Shown here piece by piece: positions 28,435-38,227 of a stretch of 64,000 nucleotides of DNA. The translations under genes and the position numbers were made by a program. This DNA comes from Fusibacter paucivorans (lineage in GTDB: Bacteria; Bacillota; Clostridia; Peptostreptococcales; Acidaminobacteraceae). How positions within the stretch are numbered: the first letter of the stretch is position 1; each line of letters opens with the position of its first letter. The notes below the pieces were generated by a model. It did no database searches, was not told the DNA's origin, and saw only the letters and a list, made by a program, of their open reading frames with translations. Location of the stretch: NCBI RefSeq assembly GCF_018390735.1, contig NZ_JAHBCL010000007.1, positions 1 to 64,000 of the forward strand. Reading direction: 5' to 3'.

Positions 28435-28767
28435 ATGCAGAAAGCATTAGAAACGCCTTACTATGCTGTGATTTTTACATCGCAGCGGACGGACGGCGAT
28501 CAGGGTTATGGTGAGGCCGCAGACAATGTGGTGTCCATTGTTTCTAAATTTGAAGGATTTTTAGGCGCTGAAAGTGTAAGGGATTCGAATGGCCTCGGCA
28601 TAACGATTTCCTATTGGGAATCCATGGCACATATCGACAAATGGCGACAGAATGCCGTGCACAGTTCTGCAAAGTCTATGGGCAGGGAAACTTGGTACAG
28701 CAGCTATCGTATTCGCATTTGTGAAGTGAAATATGAAAACAGTTTTCAGCATCCCGAACATCAATAA
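28435..28767 (+). CDS. antibiotic biosynthesis monooxygenase (ABM)-like protein
   Basis: A 110-residue protein of the dimeric alpha/beta-barrel type. YYAVIFTSQRT (about residues 8-18), the helix ending in FEGFLGAESVRD, the strand GITISYWESMAHIDKWRQN and the terminal YRIRICEV follow the ABM domain pattern. Relatives range from heme-degrading and quinone-oxidising enzymes to proteins of unknown role, so no substrate is assigned. ATG after ACGGAGGG. It is 31 bases upstream of the uncharacterised 28799 gene, likely in one transcript. Confidence 0.75.
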   Translation: MQKALETPYYAVIFTSQRTDGDQGYGEAADNVVSIVSKFEGFLGAESVRDSNGLGITISYWESMAHIDKWRQNAVHSSAKSMGRETWYSSYRIRICEVKYENSFQHPEHQ

Positions 28768-28798
28768 GAGGGTGTGAGTTAAGGGGGAAATGCGGCTT

Positions 28799-30079
28799 AT
28801 GAGCAGTGTGCAGAAGCAATTAAATTTGACGTGTCATGCACAAAGTCAACATCCAAATAATAGGATTGAAATAAATCTAGCGGGTGATTCATTTTTTTAT
28901 GAAGATGAGTGGGTAAGCCTTCATCGCGAAGGAAGCGCGGAAACGATTTTTGGAATTGTGAGACATAATCCCAACTGTGGGCCTGATGAAATAAGGACAG
29001 AAGATTTCTTATTGTCACTTTTTATTAATCGTCCAATAGAATCAGTTGGTGATTACCGTATAAATGGTGATCCCATGACGATTGTACTTTCAAAGCTAGC
29101 ATCTTTTTCACTGTCATTAGGCAAACGTAAACAAATGGGCCTTTCAGCGGGAAAGGCATTGATGCTAAGTGAACCAGTCATTGCTAAAATGAAAGCTGAT
29201 GGCATTGAGCGGGTAAGGGTTTTTCATGAGATGACAGGTGCGACGATTGATTATGCACTGTCAAATTGTATTTCAGGCTGTATGGAGGAACAAGCGTTTC
29301 TTATTAATTATTATGAACGGGAACTGCTTTGCTTAAGAGAACCAATGTTTATAAAGAAGTCGTTTTGGCAAGCAATGCCGGAAACAGTACGTGAAGGACT
29401 CGCATCATATTACGCGGAAGATGGCAATTATGCTGTGCTGCAAAAGGAGCCCAACCATAATCAGTGGCAAACGATTAGAAATTATTTAAGAGAAGCTGGT
29501 TACTATCAGCTATCTTTTCTCCCCATACAAAAGGGTCAAAAAAAGAGTATCAAAAATTGGTTTAAAGCCTTGTATATGTCATTTTTCAAACGGATCATCG
29601 GAACGAAAACTATTCAGCTGTCGGTAATCAGGCCGCTGCCAATTGATGAAACGGCATTCGTATGCCGCTTATCACAGTCGTCTTTTGATATGTTGGGCAT
29701 TGAACCGGGGGAAAAAGTTATCATATCTTACGGAAAAAAACAGGTATCGTTAAGGGCGCATTTATTGAGTGATGTAACGACGATGAATAAGGTTAACGTG
29801 GCGTTGACAGAAGACAGAATGGCTTATGTTATCGGACTGCCAAGTCATATTAGAAGGATGCTCCAAATTGGTGATCTCAATGCAGTTATTGATATTGAAC
29901 GCGATGCAAGCTATTTGTTTTGGAAAAAATCGCATTTGCAAATATTGCCGCTCATTGGACTGCTCATCTCAATTATTACGATAACGGTTGAGACGGCAAT
30001 GCGTGTAGTACTGTTTTGTATCTTGGGAATTATCAGTATTTACGTTATGATGTCAGAAGAACGTTCTAAAATCATTTAA
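28799..30079 (+). CDS. uncharacterised protein with barrel-like domain and two C-terminal membrane helices
   Basis: A protein of about 426 residues that I do not recognise as a whole. Residues 1-270 are soluble and lack known motifs. The stretch around 290-370 (CRLSQSSFDMLGIEPGEKV and later IGLPSHIRRMLQIGDL) resembles the double-psi barrel found in the N-terminal part of Cdc48/VAT-type proteins. Two hydrophobic helices fill residues 382-420. An ATG at 28790 sits only 2 bases from its AGGGGG site; the ATG at 28799 is better spaced and preferred. Neighbours are an ABM-like and an ACT protein. Confidence 0.6.
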   Translation: MSSVQKQLNLTCHAQSQHPNNRIEINLAGDSFFYEDEWVSLHREGSAETIFGIVRHNPNCGPDEIRTEDFLLSLFINRPIESVGDYRINGDPMTIVLSKLASFSLSLGKRKQMGLSAGKALMLSEPVIAKMKADGIERVRVFHEMTGATIDYALSNCISGCMEEQAFLINYYERELLCLREPMFIKKSFWQAMPETVREGLASYYAEDGNYAVLQKEPNHNQWQTIRNYLREAGYYQLSFLPIQKGQKKSIKNWFKALYMSFFKRIIGTKTIQLSVIRPLPIDETAFVCRLSQSSFDMLGIEPGEKVIISYGKKQVSLRAHLLSDVTTMNKVNVALTEDRMAYVIGLPSHIRRMLQIGDLNAVIDIERDASYLFWKKSHLQILPLIGLLISIITITVETAMRVVLFCILGIISIYVMMSEERSKII

Positions 30080-30091
30080 AGGAGGAAACCG

Positions 30092-30481
30092 ATGCAAGCT
30101 ATGTCGCTCAAATTAAAGTTAATGTCTGAACCCCTTTCCGTTTGCCGGCTAGATACTAACAGTGAACTGCCGGTTTGGGCTTTAAAGGATCCTTTTTTTT
30201 CGATAACAAAGACAGCGGACGAGTTGTCAGTAGTATGCAGCCAAAGTTCCGTGCCGGAAGGTATTCTATGTGAGACAGACTGGTGTTCTTTAAAAGTAAT
30301 GGGGCCATTAGATTTTTCACTCATCGGTATTCTTTCGAAAATCAGTGATGTATTAGCAAAAGCTTCCATTAGTATTTTTGCAGTTTCAACTTATGATACG
30401 GATTATATTATGCTTAAAGCCACAAATTTAGAGGCTGCTGTTGCAGCGTTATCCCATGACGGCATATTGGTTGAGGTATGA
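30092..30481 (+). CDS. ACT domain-containing protein
   Basis: A 129-residue protein with two ACT-like halves. The C-terminal half, from WCSLKVMGPLDFSLIGILSKI to STYDTDYIMLK, matches small stand-alone ACT proteins (ACT_7 type) found in Firmicutes; these bind amino acids or other small ligands. No catalytic domain is attached. It begins 12 bases after the preceding gene with an AAAGGAGG site, so co-translation is likely. The ligand is unknown. Confidence 0.8.
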   Translation: MQAMSLKLKLMSEPLSVCRLDTNSELPVWALKDPFFSITKTADELSVVCSQSSVPEGILCETDWCSLKVMGPLDFSLIGILSKISDVLAKASISIFAVSTYDTDYIMLKATNLEAAVAALSHDGILVEV

Positions 30482-30704
30482 TTAAGTGTGTTGTTTTGCC
30501 TAGTTTTTACGAAATGAGATGTCGATAAAGAGAAAAAAGCGACAGAAAGATTATTTCTATTTTGGGTATCACAGCATTCTGAATTTTCTAAATCAAAATA
30601 AGTGAAAGAGTTTAATAAGTAAAGCTGAATCGGTTGGCGACGAAAAACTAAAATGCTACAATACGAATAGTAGGTTTTACTGTACGTATAAAAAGGATGG
30701 CTAT

Positions 30705-31193
30705 ATGTTAAAAGTAGTATACACGTTACTCGTCGCAGCAATTGGCGGTATTATTGGACTGAAATTAAAAGTTCCTGCTGGCACGTTAATTGGGTCAATG
30801 ATTGCAGTAGGTCTTTTCAATATTGCAACTGGTCAGGGTACGGTTCCCGTTAATTTGAAAATTGGCGCGCAAATTGTTATTGGCGGTATTATTGGTCTCA
30901 ACTTTACAATGGATATGATCAGACAATTAAGGCTGATGATTGTCCCAGCACTTATTCTCATTATAGGCCTTACAACCTTTTGTCTTGCCTTAGCATTTAT
31001 TATTCATAAAACGACGGGAATGGATTTAATGACAGCGCTGTTTAGCTGTTCGCCTGGAGGATTGGCAGATATGTCAATTTTGTCGGAAGCCTATGGCGCG
31101 GAAACGGCAAAAGTTGTTGTAATGCATGCTTTGCGGCTGATGACAGTCGTAATGATTTTTCCGGTGATCTTTGGTTTTCTGGCACGGCGGTGA
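30705..31193 (+). CDS. AbrB-family membrane protein (half-length)
   Basis: A 162-residue hydrophobic protein with about five transmembrane segments. The GGIIGLKLKVPAGTLIGSMIAV start, the GGIIGLNF repeat and SCSPGGLADMSILSEAYGA segment are typical of PF05145, named AbrB or ammonia-monooxygenase-related from old annotation; it is an integral membrane protein, not a DNA-binding AbrB. Full-length relatives carry the unit twice. A second copy may be encoded elsewhere. Start ATG after AAAAGGATGG. Confidence 0.8.
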   Translation: MLKVVYTLLVAAIGGIIGLKLKVPAGTLIGSMIAVGLFNIATGQGTVPVNLKIGAQIVIGGIIGLNFTMDMIRQLRLMIVPALILIIGLTTFCLALAFIIHKTTGMDLMTALFSCSPGGLADMSILSEAYGAETAKVVVMHALRLMTVVMIFPVIFGFLARR

Positions 31194-31285
31194 TGATGGC
31201 GTAATAGCGGTGGCGTAAAAAGATGCAGGTCGCACGTTATCAAGTATGTATTGACGCGTTGCAATGCATGAACACAGTAGATTAA

Positions 31286-31325
31286 AAACCCTATCTTCAA
31301 AAGTATTGAAAATAGGGTTTCTTTC
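31286..31325 (+). terminator. terminator of the AbrB-family gene
   Basis: AAACCCTAT..TTCAA / TTGAA..ATAGGGTTT stem followed by TCTTTC and a T run. Confidence 0.75.
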
Positions 31326-31411
31326 ATTTTTTGTATTTGACTATCATTTTGTATTTGATAATGAAACGGGCATCACTTGTCATTCTTAAATCAACATCAT
31401 TATGGACAATA

Positions 31412-33793
31412 TTACGACAGTGATCCAATTGTTGTCTGAGCAGGTGCATTATAATTAATCAGACATCCGGCCAATAAAATGGCGCGTTCATCATCTGTAA
31501 GTCCTTTAATTTCAAGGGTAATGGCGTGCTGTTCAAAATGCCCGCTGTTGCTTTTACTCAAGACAACGGCGTCAAACTGCTCATTGGCATTCAATATCCC
31601 TTTTTTAACGTCTTTTATAAAAACGTAATCATCGCGTTTAAAGGCATAGCTTTCACCTTCTGGAAAAGTGAATGGCAACATGCCCCAATTGATGAGGTTG
31701 CTTCGATAGCGCTTCGTCGCATAATCATTGACGATGTTTGCGAGACCGCCAAGGACTTTTTGACAAGATGCCGCTTGTTCACGTGCTGAGCCATCACCGG
31801 GTTTGACAGCAAAGATGGTACTGCCAAAAAGAGTATTCTGCAATAAGTTATCACAAGATGCTTTATCTGGGCATAAGGATTTGAAGATTGTATAAAGTTC
31901 ATTTTCAGGATCCAGTTCGTCCAGCGTGTTTGCAGAAATCACTAATTTTGCAAGTTCATGTGCTGCTTTTGCGCGATTTACATACCCGGGGTCTTTTCTC
32001 GATAGGGTAAATTCAGCAAGTTTTAATGGATTTGAACGATATGAAGAGGTTTCCCCTGAAGGAATGAGCTCGTCAGTCGTGGTCACTGGGTCATTGATAA
32101 CAGAGGCCATTTTTAAGAGTAAATGCGGTTTAAGTGAAGGCATTTCAGGCCAGTCTGCGATATTGGGACCATATTTTAATGTTTCATCAGGGTTAGCTTT
32201 GCCAAATCCAAAGTATACACGATGATTGTAGACTTCTTCATTGAAAGTATATTTGGGCGCTTCGTTGGCAAACCTCATTGCGGTTGCGGATGTTAAAATG
32301 CCGCCATTTGCAGAAGTTGCTGCAATAGATCTTGCGTCCATCAATGCGACAGAGGCAATTTGCCCTGAGCCGGGTTTTGAGCCTTCTCGGCTTGGAAAGT
32401 TGCGCGTCGTGTGACGGATGCTTAACCCATTGTTGGCAGGCACATCACCTGCACCAAAACAAGGTCCGCAAAAAGCTGTTTTTACCTCTGCACCGGCGGC
32501 CATGAGATTGGTAATGGCGCCATGGTGGATGAGATCCATAAAGACAGGTTGACTGGAAGGGTAGACACTTAATTTAAAGTAATCATTGCCAATGGACTTT
32601 TGTTTCAAAATTTCTGATGCAAGATAGACATTTTCGAAAGTGCCGCCTGCACAGCCAGCGATAACACCTTGGTTGACCATAATTTTACCATCGATAATCT
32701 TATCGGTTAATTTAAAGTGAACATTGGGATTTTCAAGTTGCGCTTTGCTCTCTTTTTCTACTTTTCCCAAAATGTCATAAGGATTGGCGATGAGCTCGTC
32801 AAGGGTATAAACGTTGCTTGGATGGAAAGGTAGTGCAATCATCGGAACGATCTTGTTGAGATCAATATGCACCAGGCCATCATAATAAGCGATATCGCCA
32901 GGCGTAAGTGCTGCATAAGATTCAGTGCGATGATGTGCAGCATAATAATCTTTGACTTTATCATCGGTCATCCATATAGAACTGAGGCATGTGGTTTCAG
33001 TTGTCATGACGTCAATGCCGTTTCGGAAGTCAATGGTTAACTTTTCAATGCCGGGGCCGATGAATTCTAAAACTTTGTTTTTAACAAAACCACTGGTAAA
33101 AACTTTGCCAATTAGCGCCAATGCAACATCTTGTGGACCGACACCCGGTGAAACCTCGCCTTCGAGATAAACGGCAATAATCTCAGGCATGCTGATATCA
33201 TATGTTTTTGAAAGAAGCTGTTTAACGAGTTCCGGGCCACCTTCGCCAATGGCCATTGTACCAAGGGCCCCATAGCGCGTGTGGCTGTCAGAGCCCAAAA
33301 TCATTTTACCGCAGCCGGCCATCATTTCGCGCATATATTGGTGAATGACAGCTTGATGTGCAGGCACGTAAATACCGCCGTATTTTTTTGCAGCAGAAAG
33401 CCCGAAGACGTGATCGTCTTCGTTGATGGTACCGCCAACTGCACAAAGACTATTGTGGCAGTTAGTCAGCACATAAGGCATGGGAAATGACGTTAGTCCA
33501 CTGGCCTTTGCAGTTTGAACAATGCCAACATAAGTGATATCATGTGATGCCATTGAATCAAATTTTATTTGAAGCTGCTGCGTGTTATCGGAAGTATTGT
33601 GTGCCTGCAAAATGCCATAAGCGATTGTGTTTTTTTTTAGTTGTTTTAAGTCAGCCTCAGATTCAAGTGCCATAGGCTCGAGTCCTTGATTGGTGAGAAA
33701 TAGATTGAGGGCATCCGGAGAGGACACTTGCGGCGCATCTAAAATTGTCTGTCCCTTAAAGACAAAAGTACCATTTGAGTCTAATTTAATCAT
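31412..33793 (-). CDS. aconitase-family hydratase (YbhJ-like)
   Basis: A 793-residue protein of the aconitase superfamily. The Fe-S cluster segment [13 protein letters not shown] (two of the cysteines) is followed by the substrate-binding [17 protein letters not shown]; an upstream [14 protein letters not shown] and a TNCHNSLC segment are also characteristic. It best fits the uncharacterised YbhJ hydratase group; true aconitases and homoaconitases are organised differently, so the substrate is unknown. ATG after AGGGAGG. Its promoter is overlapped by two TGTATACA operators, implying repression by a GntR-like regulator. Confidence 0.85.
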   Translation of the reverse strand: MIKLDSNGTFVFKGQTILDAPQVSSPDALNLFLTNQGLEPMALESEADLKQLKKNTIAYGILQAHNTSDNTQQLQIKFDSMASHDITYVGIVQTAKASGLTSFPMPYVLTNCHNSLCAVGGTINEDDHVFGLSAAKKYGGIYVPAHQAVIHQYMREMMAGCGKMILGSDSHTRYGALGTMAIGEGGPELVKQLLSKTYDISMPEIIAVYLEGEVSPGVGPQDVALALIGKVFTSGFVKNKVLEFIGPGIEKLTIDFRNGIDVMTTETTCLSSIWMTDDKVKDYYAAHHRTESYAALTPGDIAYYDGLVHIDLNKIVPMIALPFHPSNVYTLDELIANPYDILGKVEKESKAQLENPNVHFKLTDKIIDGKIMVNQGVIAGCAGGTFENVYLASEILKQKSIGNDYFKLSVYPSSQPVFMDLIHHGAITNLMAAGAEVKTAFCGPCFGAGDVPANNGLSIRHTTRNFPSREGSKPGSGQIASVALMDARSIAATSANGGILTSATAMRFANEAPKYTFNEEVYNHRVYFGFGKANPDETLKYGPNIADWPEMPSLKPHLLLKMASVINDPVTTTDELIPSGETSSYRSNPLKLAEFTLSRKDPGYVNRAKAAHELAKLVISANTLDELDPENELYTIFKSLCPDKASCDNLLQNTLFGSTIFAVKPGDGSAREQAASCQKVLGGLANIVNDYATKRYRSNLINWGMLPFTFPEGESYAFKRDDYVFIKDVKKGILNANEQFDAVVLSKSNSGHFEQHAITLEIKGLTDDERAILLAGCLINYNAPAQTTIGSLS

Positions 33794-33832
33794 TTGAGCC
33801 TCCCTAATATTTCAATATCGTAATAATTAACT

Positions 33833-33876
33833 ATTATACAGGAAGCTGAGAATGTATACAAGAGAAAATGTATACA
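33833..33876 (-). promoter_or_regulatory. hydratase promoter with tandem TGTATACA operators
   Basis: On the minus strand TTGTAT and TATAAT (plus-strand 33856-33861 and 33833-33838) are 17 bases apart. TGTATACA palindromes at 33853-33860 and 33869-33876, 16 bases centre to centre, overlap the -35 box; TTGTATACA is typical of GntR-type repressor sites. Confidence 0.65.
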
Positions 33877-34043
33877 ATTACACAAAAATACAATCTTGCT
33901 AATAGACGTCGGTTGCCTAATGTTAAGTATTTTACAGAAAGTGTTGGGAGAATGTGCTAGAATGATTAAAAATAGAGAAGTGCTCTGAGAGATGAAAAGA
34001 GATTACATAAGGGCGCGCCAAAATGATGGAAAAAATGAAGGGG

Positions 34044-34074
34044 AAAAGGGATGCAAATGTGCATCCCTTTTCTG
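34044..34074 (-). terminator. terminator of the XRE-PAS gene
   Basis: A perfect 12-bp stem AAAAGGGATGCA / TGCATCCCTTTT with a 4-base loop; T runs occur on both strands. Confidence 0.8.
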
Positions 34075-34078
34075 TTGT

Positions 34079-34149
34079 AAATAAGAAGATTTGAGCTTTA
34101 AGCGTTTTTGCGGATGGTTTAACCGCGAAAATGTGATGGCGAAAATCGG
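34079..34149. repeat. 71-bp direct repeat, copy a
   Basis: Identical except one base to 34185-34255, at a period of 106 bases. Contains the palindrome GGTTTAACC flanked by GCGG/CGCG-like ends. Confidence 0.9.
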
Positions 34150-34184
34150 TTGGCGGCATTGAGCCAATGCCACGAATCTTATTG

Positions 34185-34255
34185 AAATAAGAAGATTTGA
34201 GCTTTAAGCGTTTTTGCGGATGATTTAACCGCGAAAATGTGATGGCGAAAATCGG
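34185..34255. repeat. 71-bp direct repeat, copy b
   Basis: Second copy; the 35-base spacer holds a GGCATTG / CAATGCC hairpin, and the junction TCTTATT-GA-AATAAGA is itself palindromic. Copy b ends 8 bases from the stop codon of the XRE-PAS gene. Confidence 0.9.
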
Positions 34256-34263
34256 CTGCACTA

Positions 34264-35280
34264 CTATTGTGGATCTTGGAATGCTCGAATGATGTAGATA
34301 AGACCTTTAGCATGTCGCGTTTCGAAAATGTGTGCAAAGATTTCAACCGGCACGATGTCGCCGCCGTGTTTTAAAAAGATAGATGTAAAGTGGAGACTTT
34401 TGTTTTCGTGAATAAGGCTTTGACGAACCAGCTGAGCCTCTGTTTGATACTCTATATCTGCGAGCACCATCTTTTGTTTGATCATTTCATCTAGTGAATA
34501 ATCCAGTAGTTCACAAACGTACTTATTACAGTTAAGAATTCGATGCGTATTGTTCTCAGGCCTTGCTTTCATAATTAGAATGCCGAGTTTCATGTTTTCG
34601 AAAGCTTGACTCAGACAGTAGTCAGAGCCAACCATGTAATTAAGACTCTCAATATCCGAATGGACGGAAATGATTTCAAGCAGTGCATAGCGCACGTCAT
34701 TGCTTTCAAAGCGATGTGCAAAGAATTCAACAAAACAAAGCGTTGTTTCGAGCTCCATTGGCAAGATGCAATGCCGGTATTCACCGTTGAAGGCATATTG
34801 ATTTAAGATATTGGAAAGTCCAGGCAGTAGTCGAAATACTTCTGGCAATGATGCATCGTGATAGTCGAGGAATTTTAAAAATGATTTTGAAGCAAAGATA
34901 GTCTTTTCATCATCAATCGCTACAATGGCATAGCCGAATTTCGATTGTTCAAAAGCATCGTATATAAGGTTATATTCGTTGAAGCGCATTGGAATGTGTG
35001 TATGTGTGTTGAGTTTGCTTCGAATGGCATTGTAGACAGAACCTTTTGTTAAGTCATAGCAGTTGAGCCATTCAGGTGGAATGCGCTGTGCCGCCAGATA
35101 AAGGATTTCGAGCTCGCAGTTTAATGCCTCAGAAAGCTTTGACAGTAGTTCATCGCTTAAGTTGATCTCTTCTGCGTTTTCAATTTTGCTGATATAAGAA
35201 TGACTGACGCCGAGAAGTGCCGCGAGTTCTCGCTGGCTGAATTTGCCTTGCCGCAATTCTTTTATGAGCGTACCGAGCAT
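34264..35280 (-). CDS. XRE-type helix-turn-helix regulator with PAS domains
   Basis: A 338-residue regulator. Residues 1-65 are a Cro/C1-type helix-turn-helix (FSQRELAALLGVSHSYISKIENA). Two PAS-like domains follow, roughly 105-200 (FGYAIVAIDDEKTIFASKSF) and 225-335 (MKLGILIMKARPENNTHRIL). No effector domain is present, so the PAS parts probably sense a signal that alters DNA binding. ATG after AAGGAAGTG. It diverges from the chemoreceptor gene at 35675 and precedes the hydratase on the same strand, separated from it by a terminator. Confidence 0.8.
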   Translation of the reverse strand: MLGTLIKELRQGKFSQRELAALLGVSHSYISKIENAEEINLSDELLSKLSEALNCELEILYLAAQRIPPEWLNCYDLTKGSVYNAIRSKLNTHTHIPMRFNEYNLIYDAFEQSKFGYAIVAIDDEKTIFASKSFLKFLDYHDASLPEVFRLLPGLSNILNQYAFNGEYRHCILPMELETTLCFVEFFAHRFESNDVRYALLEIISVHSDIESLNYMVGSDYCLSQAFENMKLGILIMKARPENNTHRILNCNKYVCELLDYSLDEMIKQKMVLADIEYQTEAQLVRQSLIHENKSLHFTSIFLKHGGDIVPVEIFAHIFETRHAKGLIYIIRAFQDPQ

Positions 35281-35674
35281 GGTTCACTTCCTTCATTATA
35301 TAATGCACGTCATCGTGGTGGACAGATGGGACGTGTGCTGTGTTAGAACACTCGGTGACGTCTTTCTATACATTATATCAAACTATTGGTGGATTGCTTT
35401 ATGTAAACGAAAATTTACAATGAAAAACCGAAAAATACAAATGGTTTTCAGTTGCAGCAGTCACGATATCGTTTAAGCGGTGAAGATGATGAAGTGAGAA
35501 TGTCTTGATGAATCCCATCGAATAAATATATGAGAAATTATAGCTCGAATGGTTGTGGTAAGATGAAGCATTTTGTATAATTGAGAGGGCGAACACAAAA
35601 TGTGAACAAAATCATAACATTGAACAACTGTACACAAAACGTGTCCGACGGTGTGCCAGTTGATGGAGGGAAAA
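35281..35674. other. divergent intergenic region with paired ACACAAAA motifs
   Basis: No gene is seen. ACACAAAATGTG (35593-35604) and ACACAAAACGTGT (35632-35644) are imperfect palindromes 39 bases apart just before the chemoreceptor gene and may be regulator sites. Confidence 0.35.
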
Positions 35675-37684
35675 ATGAATATTCTTAAAAGGCGCTTATC
35701 GGCAAAGCTTGTCTCGCTGACGGTGAGCTTAGTGCTCGTAATTGTAGCAACTGTGAGCATTATTAGTTATTTTAGTGCAGCCACTGCGATTGAAAACGAA
35801 GTTGAAGAAAAGCTAATCGCTCAAATTGATAGCTTGGTGACACTGCTGGAAAAGGATCAGCGTAATGTCGAATCAATGTTGCAGGTACTGGGAACTTTTC
35901 CGGTGATTGAAAATCTTGATCTTACATATAATGATTCATTGAATGAAGCTGGTGCATATTTAAGCAATTACTTAGAAGCCAATCAAACGTTGATTGAAAC
36001 GCTCTTTATCGCATCGAAAGATGGGATCGTACGTGTTGATGCTTCTGGGGGGCAAAGTGTTGGCGTGAGCATTGCAGATAGAGAATACTACAAGAAAGCC
36101 CTTGAAGGCAGGGCAACGTGGTCGGAAATATTATCATCAAAGTTAACGGGAAAACCGATACGTGCCTATATTTATCCTATATATGATACCAATGGTCGTA
36201 TGACGGCACTTTTAGGCGCTTCTGTTAAATTGGATTCGATGACCAATTTAGTTGATAGTGTGAAGATAGGCGAGTCCGGCTATGCTTATCTTGTCGACAG
36301 CAATGGGCTGATTATTGCACATCCAATTGCTGATTATGTGATGAATAAGACGATTTATGACTTTGGAATACCTGAATTAACAGCGGCGGCGCCAGATATG
36401 CTCATGGGCAACGCAAACCGCGTATCCTATACTTATGACGGCATATCAAAGTTGGATATCTACCGAGGGTTTGATACCTTTGCCGTGAATGTGAATGCTG
36501 TGAAATCGGAATACCTTGCCCCTGTAGCGACGATGCAAAAACGTATTATTTTATCAGGTGTTGTCATGTTTATCATTGGCGGTCTCTTTTCGTATATTAT
36601 TTCGCGCTATATTACAAAGCGAATTAATCATGTCAACGATAAGATGGCGCTAATCGGCAATGGTGATTTAACCATTGAACTAAGTTATGACAAAGACGGT
36701 GATGAACTTCACCAGATTGCGGCCTCGCTAATGCAAATGACGGAAGCGTTTCGTAAGCTTGTGACGGAAATTATTTATTCAACGGAAATTGTATCTACTT
36801 CAAGTCAGCAATTGGCGGCTTCGGCAGAAGAGGGCGGGAAATCTGCCACCGATGTAACGGCTTCAATTCAGCAGATTTCTTGTGGCTCTGATCAACAGGC
36901 AGGCGATATCCAACAGACACAGCAGCAAGTTGATCATATGAAATCGACGTTAAATATTGCAAGTGATGATAGTATTAAGATGAGTGATGAGGCAAATCGT
37001 GTCCAGAAAGTAGCAGAAGACAGTCATTCATCCATGCAGATGACCATTGAAAAAATGGCAACGATTAAAGAGAGCAGTCAAATGACGAATCAAGTTATTA
37101 ACAATCTCAATGCCCAGTCAGATCAGATAAATGAGATAACGGCGATGATTTCTGCAATTGCAGATCAAACCAATTTGTTAGCTTTAAATGCTGCAATTGA
37201 GGCAGCTAGAGCAGGTGAAGCCGGTAGAGGATTTGCTGTTGTTGCAGAGGAAATTCGGAAACTCGCAACGGATTCTCAAAGTTCTGCCAATGGTATAACG
37301 GCATTAATTAATGATATTCAAGCTGAAATTTCTGAAGCAAATCGTTTTACAGAGCGTGAACGGATGGCAATTAATGAAGGAGAACATGCGATCCAAGAAG
37401 CTGGTAAAGCTTTCGAAGAGATTATTGATAATATTAGACAAACGGCTAAGGGAACGCTGAAACTGCAAAATGAAATCGCCACAGCAGATCAATTGGGCGA
37501 TGATGTGAAAAGTTCCGTGGATCGCATTACGGAAGTCATGCTTGAATCCGGTCACTTTATTCAAGAAGTCTCAGCATCTACCGAGGAACAAAATGCAGTC
37601 TCAGAAGAGATTGCAGCGTCATCAGAACATCTTGCTGAAATTGCACAGAAACTGCTTGAAGAGGTAAGTCGCTTTAGCGTGTAG
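35675..37684 (+). CDS. methyl-accepting chemotaxis protein
   Basis: A 669-residue chemoreceptor: transmembrane helix at about 10-32, an extracellular double Cache domain (DREYYKKAL and ASVKLDSM regions) to about 280, a second helix near 285-305, HAMP, then the MA signalling domain. The tip sequence [20 protein letters not shown] followed by [17 protein letters not shown] is fully conserved. A GTG eight codons upstream is open, but the ATG at 35675 lies at ideal distance from GGAGGG and is chosen. No other chemotaxis genes are in the window. The Cache domain probably binds a small acid or amino acid. Confidence 0.93.
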   Translation: MNILKRRLSAKLVSLTVSLVLVIVATVSIISYFSAATAIENEVEEKLIAQIDSLVTLLEKDQRNVESMLQVLGTFPVIENLDLTYNDSLNEAGAYLSNYLEANQTLIETLFIASKDGIVRVDASGGQSVGVSIADREYYKKALEGRATWSEILSSKLTGKPIRAYIYPIYDTNGRMTALLGASVKLDSMTNLVDSVKIGESGYAYLVDSNGLIIAHPIADYVMNKTIYDFGIPELTAAAPDMLMGNANRVSYTYDGISKLDIYRGFDTFAVNVNAVKSEYLAPVATMQKRIILSGVVMFIIGGLFSYIISRYITKRINHVNDKMALIGNGDLTIELSYDKDGDELHQIAASLMQMTEAFRKLVTEIIYSTEIVSTSSQQLAASAEEGGKSATDVTASIQQISCGSDQQAGDIQQTQQQVDHMKSTLNIASDDSIKMSDEANRVQKVAEDSHSSMQMTIEKMATIKESSQMTNQVINNLNAQSDQINEITAMISAIADQTNLLALNAAIEAARAGEAGRGFAVVAEEIRKLATDSQSSANGITALINDIQAEISEANRFTERERMAINEGEHAIQEAGKAFEEIIDNIRQTAKGTLKLQNEIATADQLGDDVKSSVDRITEVMLESGHFIQEVSASTEEQNAVSEEIAASSEHLAEIAQKLLEEVSRFSV

Positions 37685-37723
37685 TCGTGAAGCTTTGAAT
37701 CAAAAGAAAAATAATTAGAAATA

Positions 37724-37772
37724 ATCACGCCATTTGCCGCTATAAGTCGTCAGATGGCGTGATATGATTTTT
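37724..37772 (+). terminator. terminator of the chemoreceptor gene
   Basis: ATCACGCCAT / ATGGCGTGAT stem with a long loop, then ATGATTTTT. Confidence 0.7.
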
Positions 37773-37911
37773 GAGAGGATATCATTGTATTTTGGCATGT
37801 GTTTAGCCATCTGTTTTCAGAATATTTACGGTATTTGATTTTTTGTAATAACCGCAAAAAAAGACTACACAAAAACAAAAATCTATGGCATAATAGACAA
37901 GTACCCAATGC

Positions 37912-37987
37912 GCGAGATTAACTCAGATGGTAGAGTGTTTCCTTGACGTGGAAAAAGTCAGGGGTTCGAGTCCCTTATCTCGCACCA
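37912..37987 (+). tRNA. tRNA-Val(GAC)
   Basis: Complete cloverleaf: acceptor GCGAGAT/ATCTCGC, D stem ACTC/GAGT, anticodon stem TTTCC/GGAAA around loop TTGACGT (GAC), encoded CCA. A single-gene unit, followed at once by its terminator. Confidence 0.9.
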
Positions 37988-37990
37988 TTT

Positions 37991-38031
37991 AAAACAGCCA
38001 AATTTCTATTTGAAATTTGGCTGTTTTTTTA
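37991..38031 (+). terminator. terminator of tRNA-Val(GAC)
   Basis: AAACAGCCAAATTTC / GAAATTTGGCTGTTT perfect stem with a T run. Confidence 0.95.
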
Positions 38032-38227
38032 TTGAAATAGAACGGTTTGGACTAGCCGTGATCTTACAGGTATTTAATTTGTGTTATCATCGATCTGTTT
38101 ATGGATTTTGATTTACCCTATAACTTTGGGTATAATGAATTAAAAGCAGTGCGACATGCAAAAATAAAACGTAATAAAAAAAGAAATGAAAAGCAAAAAA
38201 AGTATAAAAAAGGGGCACGTATTCAAA

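Noticed and set aside
30705-31193. AbrB DNA-binding regulator
   Set aside because: Despite the family name the protein is an integral membrane protein with no DNA-binding domain.
31412-33793. aconitase of the citrate cycle
   Set aside because: Cysteine and domain arrangement match the YbhJ-like hydratase group rather than AcnA/AcnB or LeuC.
33932-34261. 109-codon open frame on the minus strand downstream of the XRE-PAS gene
   Set aside because: It runs through the terminator and both 71-bp repeats, reading them in different frames, and has no family similarity.
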